Positions 53,927 to 63,149 of a stretch of DNA of 64,000 nt are shown here, in pieces; the first letter of the stretch is position 1, and each line of letters starts with the position of its first letter. The notes under the pieces were generated by a model that worked only from the letters and a program-made list of their open reading frames with translations, had not been told where the DNA came from and did no database searches. The stretch is from Pseudo-nitzschia pungens (Eukaryota; Bacillariophyta; Bacillariophyceae; Bacillariales; Bacillariaceae): the NCBI GenBank assembly GCA_037355855.1, contig CM074764.1, positions 3,720,001-3,784,000 on the forward strand, written 5' to 3'. A program made the translations under genes and the position numbers.

Positions 53927-54532
53927 TTACATTTGTCCGACAACGGGGAGCTCTCCTCCGAGTTGTTCGTGGACCATGAGTCCGAGAATTCCCATCATGG
54001 CGGCGCGTCCGTTGTTGAGTTCGACGGCTCGCTTCTTGAGCTTGGTCTCCTCGTCGAACTTGTCCCATCCGAAATCGATGAATCCGTTGCGGAAATCTCC
54101 GGGGAATTCACCCTCTCCGGTAACGTCCTTCATGACGAACAATTCGAGGAATCCGATGAAGGCAATAATTTGGTAGACTCCGGCGCGGGAGATACCGTCG
54201 GCACCAACGGCGGCCCATCCGTTGGGGTACGAGGCGAAGGAGTCGCCGGAGTAGTCAATGTCTCCGGGAAGGTGGACACCGGCACGGGTGATGATGTTGC
54301 CGAGGAAGGCCAATTGACAGATGCGTCCGTGCTTGAGTTCAACGTATCGGAGACGATCGAATCGGTCTTGGTCACCGTTGGCAACGAGTCCGAGGGGGTC
54401 GAAGAGTCCGAGCGGAGGCTGGGCTCCGAGGGCATCCTCGAAGGCCTTCAAGGAAGTGCTGGAGGCCTTTTGCTGGGCGGGGGCAAAGGCGGCGGCGGCG
54501 GCGATGAGGGAGGCAAGGATGGCGGTCTTCAT
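53927..54532 (-). CDS. Fucoxanthin-chlorophyll a/c-binding protein, copy 1
   Basis: A 201-residue member of the diatom LHC family (Lhcf-like), starting at ATG 54532. The N-terminus MKTAILASLIAAAAAFAPAQ is a signal peptide followed by the AFAP motif, which directs import into the complex plastid. The mature part has helix 1 with RLRYVELKHGRICQLAFLG (Glu and His are pigment ligands), helix 2 (IIAFIGFLELFVMKDV) and helix 3 with ELNNGRAAMMGILGLMVHEQ (Glu-Asn-Arg). It binds fucoxanthin and chlorophylls a and c in the thylakoid and passes energy to the photosystems. A close paralogue lies 1 kb downstream on the same strand (55529-56122), so this is a tandem pair. The two differ in the loop after helix 1 and at the C-terminus (VVGQM here). 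Confidence 0.95.
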   Translation of the reverse strand: MKTAILASLIAAAAAFAPAQQKASSTSLKAFEDALGAQPPLGLFDPLGLVANGDQDRFDRLRYVELKHGRICQLAFLGNIITRAGVHLPGDIDYSGDSFASYPNGWAAVGADGISRAGVYQIIAFIGFLELFVMKDVTGEGEFPGDFRNGFIDFGWDKFDEETKLKKRAVELNNGRAAMMGILGLMVHEQLGGELPVVGQM

Positions 54533-55528
54533 GGTGTCTGTAGTATTATTGGATTGATCGATTCGGTGCAGTTATGAGAAGACCGTGCGAGGAGTTCTAT
54601 TGATCAGAATCGATTTCCGTCGTTTTACGTCATTCCTCATAGTCGTTCGACGGAACTCTCTGTGCCGGTAGCCACACGGTTGACGAAAGAAAAGGATCGG
54701 AGGATCGCACTTCAATATAATCATTCTTAGGGATGGAGTTTTTCGATCCAGCTTTCTTTTTTTTGGCGCGCAATTTCGTGGCTGCGGTAAGGTTTTTACT
54801 TGCACGTACGATACTTCCGTTAGAAATGCCGGTCGAACGGGCACAAGCGTGTAAGGTACGAGTAAGATCTTACAAAAAGTATCCAAAGAAAAAAACTTCT
54901 TTCCGAGTTTGCCGCACACGCGAACGCCAAAATGATGGAGGAATTTGATGGATGATGCACTCTCAACCAAGCATATCATCTAATTACCGTAGAGCACTTC
55001 ACTTGGATGCCGTCTCTCACGTACGGTACTTGCTCGCACCATGCGCCAGGCAATCCACTACAGACACGTACTTGTACCGTATTCTCAATTCGATCGTTGT
55101 GTCTTTGTTGCTTTGCTTCTACCGTATCTAATTTTAATGAGGTCACCACCCCATTCGTGCTTCAAATCAGATGATAAGTAAGGTATCTCTTGCTATGAAT
55201 TCTAATGAGTTGATCAGAGACACCATGCCAACATGTCGAAGCAGAATGGAAAGTTCTCGTCGATTGATCTAGATATCGTAGTCGGCTGATTTGTTGCGAT
55301 TAGGTTATGCACCCGGAATGATCCTTCCCACCCATGCTGATAAACCCGAAATTTGCAATGCTCTGTGAATCTGCTACATACGAATGTTGGAACTCTGTAG
55401 GAATACGGTTACATAGTGAAACAGAGCAAGTGTGATCGAACTGATTCCAAAACTATTTTCCATTATCAGCGTTCAAAATCTATTTTTTCTATTCGTCCAG
55501 ATGAGGTGAGGAGCACTTCCGAAACCTC
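54533..55528. other. Intergenic between the two antenna genes
   Basis: Presumed promoter of the first antenna gene. No repeat or gene is recognised. Confidence 0.5.
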
Positions 55529-56122
55529 TTAAGGAGGAGTAGGGATGAGAGAGACTCCCAATTGTTCGTGAACCATAAGGGCCAAGATTCCCATTTGGGC
55601 GGCACGTCCGTTGTTCAATTCGATGGCACGCTTTTGCAACTTGGTCTCGTCGGAGAAGGTATCCCATCCGAAGTCGATGGCTCCGTTGCGGAAGTCACCG
55701 GGGAATTCTCCTCCGGTGATGTCCTTCATGACGGCGAGCTCCAAAAGACCGACGAAAGCGACGATCTGGCCGATTCCGGCTCCACCGATATCGTTGAAGG
55801 CGGCGAATCCGTTGCGGACATCGGCGAATCCGAGTCCGGAGTAGTTGATGTCACCGGGAAGACGGATTCCGGCCTCGGCGACGAGGTATCCGGCGACGGC
55901 AAGCATGGAGATGCGTCCGTGCTTGAGTTCGACGTATCGGAGACGGGCGAACTTCTCCTCGTTACCGTCGGCGACAAGGTTGAGGGGGTCGAAGAATCCA
56001 AGGGGTGGCTGGGCTCCGAGCTCGTTCTCGAAGGCCTTGACGGCGGTGGAGGAGGCCTTTTGCTGGGCGGGGGCAAAGGCGGCGGCCGAAGCGATGAGGG
56101 TGGCAAGGATGGCGGTCTTCAT
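55529..56122 (-). CDS. Fucoxanthin-chlorophyll a/c-binding protein, copy 2
   Basis: I start at the ATG at 56122, which gives MKTAILATLIASAAAFAPAQ, almost the same targeting peptide as copy 1. The upstream in-frame ATG at 56356 would add 78 residues that hide the signal peptide, so I reject it. The 197-residue product has the three-helix LHC layout: LRYVELKHGRISMLAVAGYL, IVAFVGLLELAVMKDITGGE and ELNNGRAAQMGILALMVHEQ. Relative to copy 1 it lacks one residue in the EFPGD loop and ends in SLIPTPP. The lumenal loop after helix 1 differs most. It acts in thylakoid light harvesting. The tandem arrangement reflects gene duplication, which is common in this family. Confidence 0.95.
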   Translation of the reverse strand: MKTAILATLIASAAAFAPAQQKASSTAVKAFENELGAQPPLGFFDPLNLVADGNEEKFARLRYVELKHGRISMLAVAGYLVAEAGIRLPGDINYSGLGFADVRNGFAAFNDIGGAGIGQIVAFVGLLELAVMKDITGGEFPGDFRNGAIDFGWDTFSDETKLQKRAIELNNGRAAQMGILALMVHEQLGVSLIPTPP

Positions 56123-56684
56123 ATTGGTATTATTGATGTGACGAAATCGGGAGTTGTGAGCTCGAAGTGATGGTCGCTCTGCGGGCTCCTTCTGGATCCG
56201 AAGGGAGAAGAAACCCTCGCAGTATATTGTTTCCGCATCGTTGAATGGAACGTAAAAGGATGGAGGTCTGGGTTTTTTTCTTTCGTGGAAGTTCTTCGGG
56301 AAAGTTGAACTCAAGATTTGCGATCTTCTTTCGACACGTATGAAGGACGTACGCATTTCAAGGGTACCAAATATACTACTAATTCATCTGAAACGTATGC
56401 ATACGGTACTGGTACGATGATCGTTGCGGATGGCTGGGCCGCCCGGGGGTTCTTCGAAAAAAATTAGCTTGCAGGTTTGGAAGAAACCAGAGGTCATAAT
56501 AAGGAGGGGTGTGCCACGATCACTAAAAATCGGTGATTCATGATTCATACGGTAAACCTTAACCTTAATTATTCCATTTTGTAACACTCGAAGGTAGAAA
56601 ATTCGGAGTAAGGTTTACGTACGGTAATTACGGTAGTATTAAAACTGTGTGTTACGAAGTACGTACTACGGTACGTATTTGTTA

Positions 56685-56776
56685 CTACGGAATTCCTATC
56701 AGCTGTCCCCCGGTTTCCGTAGAAATTAGTAGTTGAGGATGTAGAACCGGGGGAACAGCTGATAGGAACTTTGTAG
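56685..56776. mobile_element. MITE copy 1 (92 bp)
   Basis: Inverted ends CTACGGAATTCCTATCAGCT and its near-complement (CTACAAAGTTCCTATCAGCT), flanked by TA at 56683-56684 and 56777-56778. The related LTR has a single TA at 45988-45989, an empty site that confirms the insertion. Confidence 0.9.
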
Positions 56777-56881
56777 TATTTCATACTTTCCGAGATGGGA
56801 TTTAAATTTTAAAAGAGAGAATAATGAGGGATGATGTCATCGCGACCTTCTCATATTCGATTCCCATGTGGGATATGGTTA

Positions 56882-56979
56882 CTACGGAATTCCTATCAGC
56901 TGTCCCCCGGTTTCCGTGGAAATAAGTACTACGTAGTTGAGGATGTAGAACCAGGGGACAGCTGATAGGAACTTTGTAG
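56882..56979. mobile_element. MITE copy 2 (98 bp)
   Basis: Same family and orientation as copy 1, flanked by TA at 56880-56881 and 56980-56981. The empty site in the related LTR is the TA at 46205-46206. The loop has about 5 bp more than copy 1. Confidence 0.9.
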
Positions 56980-57024
56980 TAATTATCCATTCGTAACGCT
57001 ACTAGCCTTGGTGAGCTGCCAGGA

Positions 57025-58015
57025 ATGGGGGGACCCGACGTGATCCATCCCTTTTCCGAAAATTTCACGCCGCCGTTCCACATTGATGGCGGGGGCGACA
57101 GGGCCGGCTGGAACCGTCAGCAGTATTACATGTTCTGGGCGGACAATTACACTGAAGCTGAATACATCGGCTTGATGGACACAGACGCTCCATTAATTCA
57201 GCGGGTCCTTCCCGGAGACCTCTTTGACGGAGACAGACCACGCGTCCTGGCTTGCATGGTACTGTAGACGGACTCAGTCTTTGGACCGGACTGGAGCCCA
57301 CGAGAAACACAAACAAATGTTGGGCGACTATGACGGCTTGAACGCCATGACCTTTCTTCCGGTAGTCATCAAGAGATCCAATTTGAAACTCATCCGTGAG
57401 ACCCTGATGAAATCGCTTGGTTGTCAGACCTTTGACGAGGCCTTTCCAAAAATGCTGGCCATTGCTAAAGTACACGATACATACTTTCAGTATTCACAGT
57501 GTTTAGCTTGATGATGAACATTATGTATCGGGAACGACACGACAACTACGCTTTCCACATCTATCCGGTCGAAAACCGTGAAATCAACCCGGCCACAGAA
57601 AAGGTGTCCCCGAAACAGATATGACCCCCTATCCCCGGGTGGCGCACCATTTTCCCTATCAGCTCAAACCAAACGAAGACCTTTTTTTTGCAGCCTGGAC
57701 TGGACGGCGAAAAATCCCAACATCCACAGTGTTCCTAAGATACGGTAAGATTACTCCGGGACGGATATTGTTACTCCTTGAAACATCCCGAGGCACACAA
57801 TGCGTGCCGAGACTAGTACGACGTGGAAAACACAGTGAATCAATGGGACCGGGAATTCGAGTGGAGAGACTACAGTACTCTCTGAATTGGTTGGCCCGCC
57901 GACCAGATCCCGGCGGCTCATCGGAAACGCCGTGCCCTGCCCGATCCAGTCAAAGCCGCCATTCATTCATGTATGAGTTCGCCGATGAGCTGATGGCCAA
58001 CATTCTCCCGACGGA
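57025..58015 (+). pseudogene. Glycosyltransferase-like pseudogene
   Basis: Three or more rightward frames continue one another. The first has RQQYYMFWADNYTEAEYIGL then MDTD (DxD motif). The second, from about 57260, has AMTFLPVVIKRSNLKLIRET and GCQTFDEAFPKMLAIAKVHD. A third, after 57511, has MNIMYRERHDNYAFHIYPVE, and a fourth, from 57621, has YPRVAHHFPYQLKP. The DxD and spacing resemble nucleotide-sugar transferase-like proteins of algae, but I cannot name the family. The 5' end abuts the solo LTR at 56998, so LTR insertion probably removed the start. The 3' end runs into the relic transposon terminus at 58030. Confidence 0.6.
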
Positions 58016-58029
58016 AACTACTACTACTG

Positions 58030-58450
58030 CTACGAGTCCGAAAACAATTGAGAATTCTCTCCCGACGGAAACTACTACTACTGCTACGAGTCCGACAACA
58101 AAAAAACGAGAATTTTGAAGTGCAAGCCGACATTAAAAAGTCATACTAGAATCAATCACCAAAGAACCACTAGTAGCTAGTGAACCACCAAGCGACCATG
58201 CCAATGACAAAAAAATATTCCGTGGCAGAGAAATTGTTACTAGAACCACTCATTGTTATAGTAGTATGCTATGCTCTTTTGGCAGTAGTGGAAACCCCTT
58301 GTTTCGAGAGCTTGTTCGCCGAACTCTTCGAAAAATCACTTTTTTGGGACACCACGGTTCTTCGCATCAATCAAAAAATAACGAGAACCCACGCTACGGC
58401 ACCGAACACCTTGACCACGGAAGGCCCACCAGCAGATACACGTACCGACC
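58030..58450 (+). mobile_element. Relic terminus of a transposon 2 family member
   Basis: This resembles 9724-10020: CTACGAGTCCGACAACA, CCAATGACAAAAAAATATT, AGTATGCTCTTTTG, GTGGAAACCC and CACCTTGACCA in the same order. The terminal segment is duplicated (58030 and 58084). The position of the transposase start codon reads ACG instead of ATG. Nothing of the transposase body follows, so it is a solo terminal fragment. Confidence 0.8.
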
Positions 58451-59000
58451 GAGCTAAAATCTACTGTAGTCGTTCCGTTCGAAGGTGAAAAGAAGAGTTG
58501 TTTGCGAGTTACCGTGCGAGAACAACTCGGATCGCACCGTCACCGAATCGAGTTTTTTTGTTTTTGTTTTTGGAACGAAGTTATTTTCCGTCGGGTCGGT
58601 CGGTTCCGTCCCGCTCGGTCTTGTTTTTCAATCTTGCGGAGTTTCGGATTATTGTCTGGGATAACCTTACCGTAATTACTAACTACTCTTGCTTGTTTTG
58701 TTTTGCCGGAGAGAGACAGAAATTCGAGCAAGGAAGGACCCGGGCCCCCGCCGTGTGTTGCGCGGTGTTCCGAAGACCGTCGGTCTCTTCTTTGGTTGCG
58801 CATCCCTTCTCATCACGACCCCCGAGTAAATGATAATTCGGTTCGGTTCGGTTCGGTTCCATGGCCCGTCTCGTCTCGTCTCGTTTCACCTCACCTCGCC
58901 CCACCGCATGCCATTCCATGCATGAGCACGAAGCATGGTTATCGCATTGTTTGTTCGTTTTCGGTTTTCGGTTTTTCGTTTTTTTTTTCTTTTGGAGTCG
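58451..59000. other. Intergenic, 3' side of the methyltransferase gene
   Basis: Frames here overlap heavily and show no motifs. There is a CGTCT run at 58866-58886. No gene is supported. Confidence 0.5.
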
Positions 59001-59030
59001 TTTTATTTTATTTTATTTTATTTTATTTTA
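59001..59030. repeat. TTTTA microsatellite at a stop codon
   Basis: Six TTTTA units. The stop codon of the leftward methyltransferase (59028-59030) lies inside the array. Confidence 0.9.
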
Positions 59031-60296
59031 TTTTTGCGCCACCACCACCGCCAGATCGAGAACGATCGGCTCTCCCCTTTCCAGGCGCGCGGCGGCCGTT
59101 TCGCGGACCCTTTCGCGGATGCGCTTCCGGTCCTCCGGCGAGTAGTGGTCCTCCAGATCCTTCCTCGTGGAGGGCGCCCCGTCCAGAATGGCCTCGGCGT
59201 AGGCTTCCGCGTCGAGGCTTTCCAGGACGGCCGGGTAGTGGACCACGGTGCACGATCGAAACAAGATCGGTTGTTCGCCGTCGTCGTCGCCGTCGTTGTT
59301 GTGGTTGCTTGCCCCGTAGAGAAACCGCCGGCGCAATGCGGCGTCGTCCTCGCCCATGTGAAAGGAGCTGCGCTGTTTGGGTGGTGATGGTGGTGGTGTT
59401 GGTGTTGGTGTGGTGGTGTGGTTGCTGCTGCTGCTGCTATCCTTGCTATCCTTGTTGCTGCCGCTGCCGCCGCCGCCGATTCGCACCGCCGCAAATTCCT
59501 CCAGAACGTCCGGAACGATCGTCATGGCGGGACTCGAGGACCGCTCGCCCCAGACGGTGAACCCGGCGATGCCCCCGGGCTTGAGAACCCGGGCCGCTTC
59601 GGCGATCACGACGTCGGGATCCTCCGCGTAGTGCAGGCACAGATTGGAAACGTAGCGATCGAAACTCCCGGCCGGGTACTTGTCGCGGAGGCGCGAAAAA
59701 TCGGCCGCCTCGAGGGTGACGCGGGGGCCGTTGCTTTTGCCGTTGCTTTTGCCGTTGCTGTTGCCGTTGCTTTTGCCACAGAGATTGCCATTGAAATTTC
59801 CATCGCTAACCTTACCGCAGCTGTTACCGCCACTGTTAGCGCATCCCGTGACGGCCCCGATGGCGGCCCTCGCCCGCTCCAGCATGCCCTCCGACAGATC
59901 CGTCAGGACGAGCTCGCTTATCGAGAGCGACGAATCGGGAGCCGATGCCTCCAGCAAGAGCTCCCGGGCCAGCCCCCCGGCGCCGCAGCCGGCCTCCAGG
60001 ACCCTCAGCGTTCGTCGCGGTGGTGGCAGCGGTGAGGAGGAGGAGGAATCTTCGTCATCGTCATTGTTATTGTTATTATTATTATTATTAATAATAATAA
60101 TATCATTATCATCCGGGAACGATGATCGAAGCTTGACGAGGCTCAGGAGAAAGCGACCGGCGGTGACCGTCATGGGTTCGAAATACCTGGCGTACGAATT
60201 GGCGGCCTTGCTCCACTTTTCTTCGGCCTTGGCCGCGAAGGATTTTTCATTGGCGCTTTCGTTTTCGTTGTCGTTTTCGCTGGCATTCGACGGCAT
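59028..60296 (-). CDS. Class I SAM-dependent methyltransferase
   Basis: I start at ATG 60296 (MPSNASENDNENE). The frame upstream is shadow sequence. The product has 422 residues. A lysine-rich entry (EKWSKAANSYARYFEPMT) precedes the fold. Motif I is RTLRVLEAGCGAGGLARELL, the acidic turn is LVLTDLSEGMLERA, and motif III/IV is FDRYVSNLCLHYAEDPD followed by VLKPGGIAGFTVWGE. This is the UbiE/Methyltransf_11 type. Low-complexity inserts separate the motifs: poly-Asn and poly-Ser after residue 60, GNSNGKSNGKSNG near 190, and Ser/Thr/Pro repeats near 290. The substrate cannot be told from the sequence. No targeting signal is evident. Confidence 0.85.
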   Translation of the reverse strand: MPSNASENDNENESANEKSFAAKAEEKWSKAANSYARYFEPMTVTAGRFLLSLVKLRSSFPDDNDIIIINNNNNNNNNDDDEDSSSSSPLPPPRRTLRVLEAGCGAGGLARELLLEASAPDSSLSISELVLTDLSEGMLERARAAIGAVTGCANSGGNSCGKVSDGNFNGNLCGKSNGNSNGKSNGKSNGPRVTLEAADFSRLRDKYPAGSFDRYVSNLCLHYAEDPDVVIAEAARVLKPGGIAGFTVWGERSSSPAMTIVPDVLEEFAAVRIGGGGSGSNKDSKDSSSSSNHTTTPTPTPPPSPPKQRSSFHMGEDDAALRRRFLYGASNHNNDGDDDGEQPILFRSCTVVHYPAVLESLDAEAYAEAILDGAPSTRKDLEDHYSPEDRKRIRERVRETAAARLERGEPIVLDLAVVVAQK

Positions 60297-61254
60297 TGTG
60301 GATTGCAATGGTAAGTTACGGTAAGTTAGCAAGGACTCTCCTCGTTTGTTTCGGTGGAAGAGACTCCGTTTGTGTCGTTCTCTCGTCGGTCGAGTCAATG
60401 AGTGATTCCCGGAATTACATACTGTATTACGTTTTTAAGCGTTCATATCTTGGCTACGTAAAAAATAAAAAACATTCCCGGAACAAATTATTATCAATTA
60501 TCACTGCATCCCATCCTCCCTTTGATCGTAATGTTAGAATAGGTTGAAAATACCGGTACGTGTAAATGGTATGTTTGGTTCTGAGTGTTCACTTTCACAA
60601 AAAATGTTATCTTCAAGGAAAAGTAATATGGGTAACTACTTTCTTTCTGACAATTTTCGGTGCTCCTTTTGTTATTCACTCCACCTTACTGTACATCTGC
60701 TAGTAATAACAACAACTCTTTCTCGTGCATTCTCGTGTAATTTATGAATCAATCATGTAATTTGTCTTTGATTTGACAACTGTTGTCCTCATGTCAGCAT
60801 CCTTTGTGTTTACTTTTGGTTGGTTTGTGATTGCTTTGCTGACAATGTTGTCACTAACTTTGGTGATTGGGTTTCTCAAATAGTGAGTTTGACTCGGTTA
60901 ATTGTTTTCACCTCATCCGACACGTAATATTGCTTCTGCGGAACCCGACACGACGTCTGCTGAGTCTCCCGCTGACACTACAGCACTTGCAGCTGCAACC
61001 GCCGCCGCCAGAAACAACACTGCAACTGCAGCCGACACTCCACCAACCACGGTTGCTGCCAGCAATCTTACCACGCACTTCGACCATTACATTTTAATTA
61101 ACAACGTCTTTCCAAAATCGAGTTAAATTTGACGTGGTGGGCAAAGAAAAACAACTAGGTGTTTGCCGCCGCAACTAAGCTATAGCTATAGAAATTCTCT
61201 AATATATTTATTATGCTCGATCATAGATTGCGGCAGGAAAAAAAAAACATCGCC
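60297..61254. other. Intergenic
   Basis: An open frame at 60902-61126 (Ala/Thr-rich, ending HFDHYILINNVFPKSS) has no recognised family and may be a retroelement scrap. Otherwise I see nothing. Confidence 0.45.
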
Positions 61255-62310
61255 TCAATCAAGTTTTCCTTGGTTTCGTTCAATGCACGACGCATCGTCC
61301 CAACTTAACGGATGAAATTGCAAGCGCAAGTTTCTTCTTTGTTGATCAATGATGCTATCGTAATAATCTTGGTTCACACGAAAGTCGACGAGAGGGGAGT
61401 TCTGGAAGGATTCGTCGCACACAAACTGAGATTTGTGAAGACGGTTGGTTTCGCCTTTTACCGCATGTTGCATAAACGAACTGTCACTCCAGATGTGCTC
61501 TGGCACCCACTCGTCAACGCTCCATCCCATCCCGTGCGAAATAATTCGAACGTGGGGCCAGTCCTTACCAACGCATCCTGTTTGTCTGACCACTTTATGA
61601 AAACAAGTAACAAAAGCTGGGTAGTCATTTGGTCTACCAACTCTCCCGAGATGATTGCATTCCTCCCAACCGTTCGTAGTGCTCGGAGCCAGGCGCTGAA
61701 GGAGATGAAAGTGGAGCGCCCCATTGTCCGCGTTCATGCCGCTATACTTGCTCGTATCATGGTATCCATACCATTCCTTCACGTAATTGCGCCCCCATTC
61801 GTTGTTGCGCACTAGATAGTTGCCAGCCATAACCTCGTTATTGTGAAAACGAAGATAATGGATGACATCTTTTGAATCGTCAATGTACGATTCAATGCGA
61901 TGCTTGGGGTTTACAACAAAATTGTCCCCATCAAGTACCAGGAACCATTCGGTAGCGGTTGAAGTCAACATATGTTCGTAAACTGAACAGTGTTTCGAGA
62001 AGAAGATATTCGTGGTAATTTCTTCGCATTTGGCGGCTGGGAAAAGCCACTGGATTTCATACTTCTGCAGCCCGGCGTAACATTCCAACGAGGCTGTATT
62101 CCAACGGTATTTTTCAAGCGCAGTTCGATCACCAAATATCAATATCTTGATTGCCCCCTTAGTCACCCCCTTAGTCACCTCCTTGGGGGCGTTCAAAGTT
62201 TCCGTCGTTAGTAGACTGGCATTGATATCGCGCTGCAACTGAAACGACCATGCGAGTAGCAAGACCGCCGTCAACGATGCGAGCCAAAATGCAAGTGATG
62301 AGATATTCAT
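61255..62310 (-). CDS. DUF273-like type II membrane protein, glycosyltransferase-like
   Basis: A 351-residue frame from ATG 62310. Residues of about 5-25 form a single hydrophobic anchor (LAFWLASLTAVLLLAWSF), typical of Golgi type II enzymes. The lumenal part contains EWFLVLDGDNFVVNPKHRIE with a DxD motif, then VIHYLRFHNNEVMAGNYLVR, WGRNYVKEWYGY and MNADNGALHFHLL. This run matches the DUF273 family in order and spacing. A duplication of TKGVTK/VTKGAI lies in the stem. The family is thought to be glycosyltransferase-like; donor and acceptor are unknown. The frame is intact, in contrast to the glycosyltransferase pseudogene at 57025-58015, to which it is not closely similar. Confidence 0.8.
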   Translation of the reverse strand: MNISSLAFWLASLTAVLLLAWSFQLQRDINASLLTTETLNAPKEVTKGVTKGAIKILIFGDRTALEKYRWNTASLECYAGLQKYEIQWLFPAAKCEEITTNIFFSKHCSVYEHMLTSTATEWFLVLDGDNFVVNPKHRIESYIDDSKDVIHYLRFHNNEVMAGNYLVRNNEWGRNYVKEWYGYHDTSKYSGMNADNGALHFHLLQRLAPSTTNGWEECNHLGRVGRPNDYPAFVTCFHKVVRQTGCVGKDWPHVRIISHGMGWSVDEWVPEHIWSDSSFMQHAVKGETNRLHKSQFVCDESFQNSPLVDFRVNQDYYDSIIDQQRRNLRLQFHPLSWDDASCIERNQGKLD

Positions 62311-62785
62311 TAGAGAAACGTTTGATCATCCGTTCACGGTCATTCCAGAAGTAAGTATGCCTGTTGATGTCGCTAAAGCAGGCGGGGAGGAATCTGTAGT
62401 GGTTGTTTTAATTTTACCACTCGTACCGGCACGGTAATTAGGACTCGTAATTGTTTTAATCTTATCTTAACTTACCTAAGGTTACGAGTTTAAGTGTTAA
62501 CGACGCCGAGTTTTCAGAGACAACTTCCTTAGCGAAAAACTCTAATTAGCGCTTAAAACTTCTCTTTATTTTATTCCTCCAATGACAGCTTTGTTGAACA
62601 AAGACAATTGTTACGCCCGAAAGGGTTTGACGTCAGCTTCATTTTGGCGCAAAAACGAGCTCCAAACTCCCAGTACAGCCTTTTCTAGCTTGTCAAACGT
62701 CCGCACCAAAATAATCACCGTAATTCTTTTATTTCATTAATCAACACCCATAGGTGTCTAACCATGGGAATTGCATTTATATGAC
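62311..62785. other. Intergenic, upstream of the DUF273-like gene
   Basis: AT-rich sequence with no repeat or gene recognised. Confidence 0.5.
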
Positions 62786-63071
62786 GTCCGAAAACTGTTT
62801 CGCGACCCATCGCGACCAATCGCGACCGGATCGCGACCCAATCGCCACTTGTCTCAGAAAAATGCGACCCCAATTTTTTATTTCACAACCTTTTTTCCAC
62901 TATTCTCAACCTTATTTCTCCTTTTTCTTGATCCCCGCATCGTTTTCAGGAAAATGTTCTGATCTAGACCCTGATATTCAGTCCCTCGTCACCCTTTCAT
63001 TCCATTTTACACATTTGACACATTTGACTCAACATAACAAATAATTTTTAATCCAATTTACTTCAATCACA
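62786..63071 (+). repeat. Dispersed repeat X, copy 2 (inverted to copy 1)
   Basis: Matches the reverse complement of 44802-45064 end to end. It has an extra expansion of the TCGCGACC unit near 62800-62845. Confidence 0.85.
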
Positions 63072-63149
63072 CAAAAGGGTTACGTGGTGCAAAAATTGTA
63101 CAGGGAGATACCGGTATGTAGAAAAAAAATTAAATACAGGGGGATTAGC

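Larger units (their letters stand above)
56580..56998 (-). repeat. Solo LTR carrying two MITEs
   Basis: It has the same ends as the LTR at 45940-46223 (TGTAACACTC ... ATTCGTAACG on the plus strand) and internal matches including ATGATGTCATCGCGA and GATTCCCATGTGGGAT. No internal retrotransposon sequence follows on either side. Two small palindromic elements are inserted within it. A clear target duplication is not seen. Confidence 0.75.

Noticed and set aside
55529..56356. Upstream start of the second antenna protein at 56356
   Set aside because: It would bury the signal peptide and AFAP motif 78 residues inside the protein. The ATG at 56122 matches the start of the first copy.
60902..61126. 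Ala/Thr-rich short frame as a gene
   Set aside because: It is low-complexity, short, lacks family motifs and overlaps another frame of similar quality.
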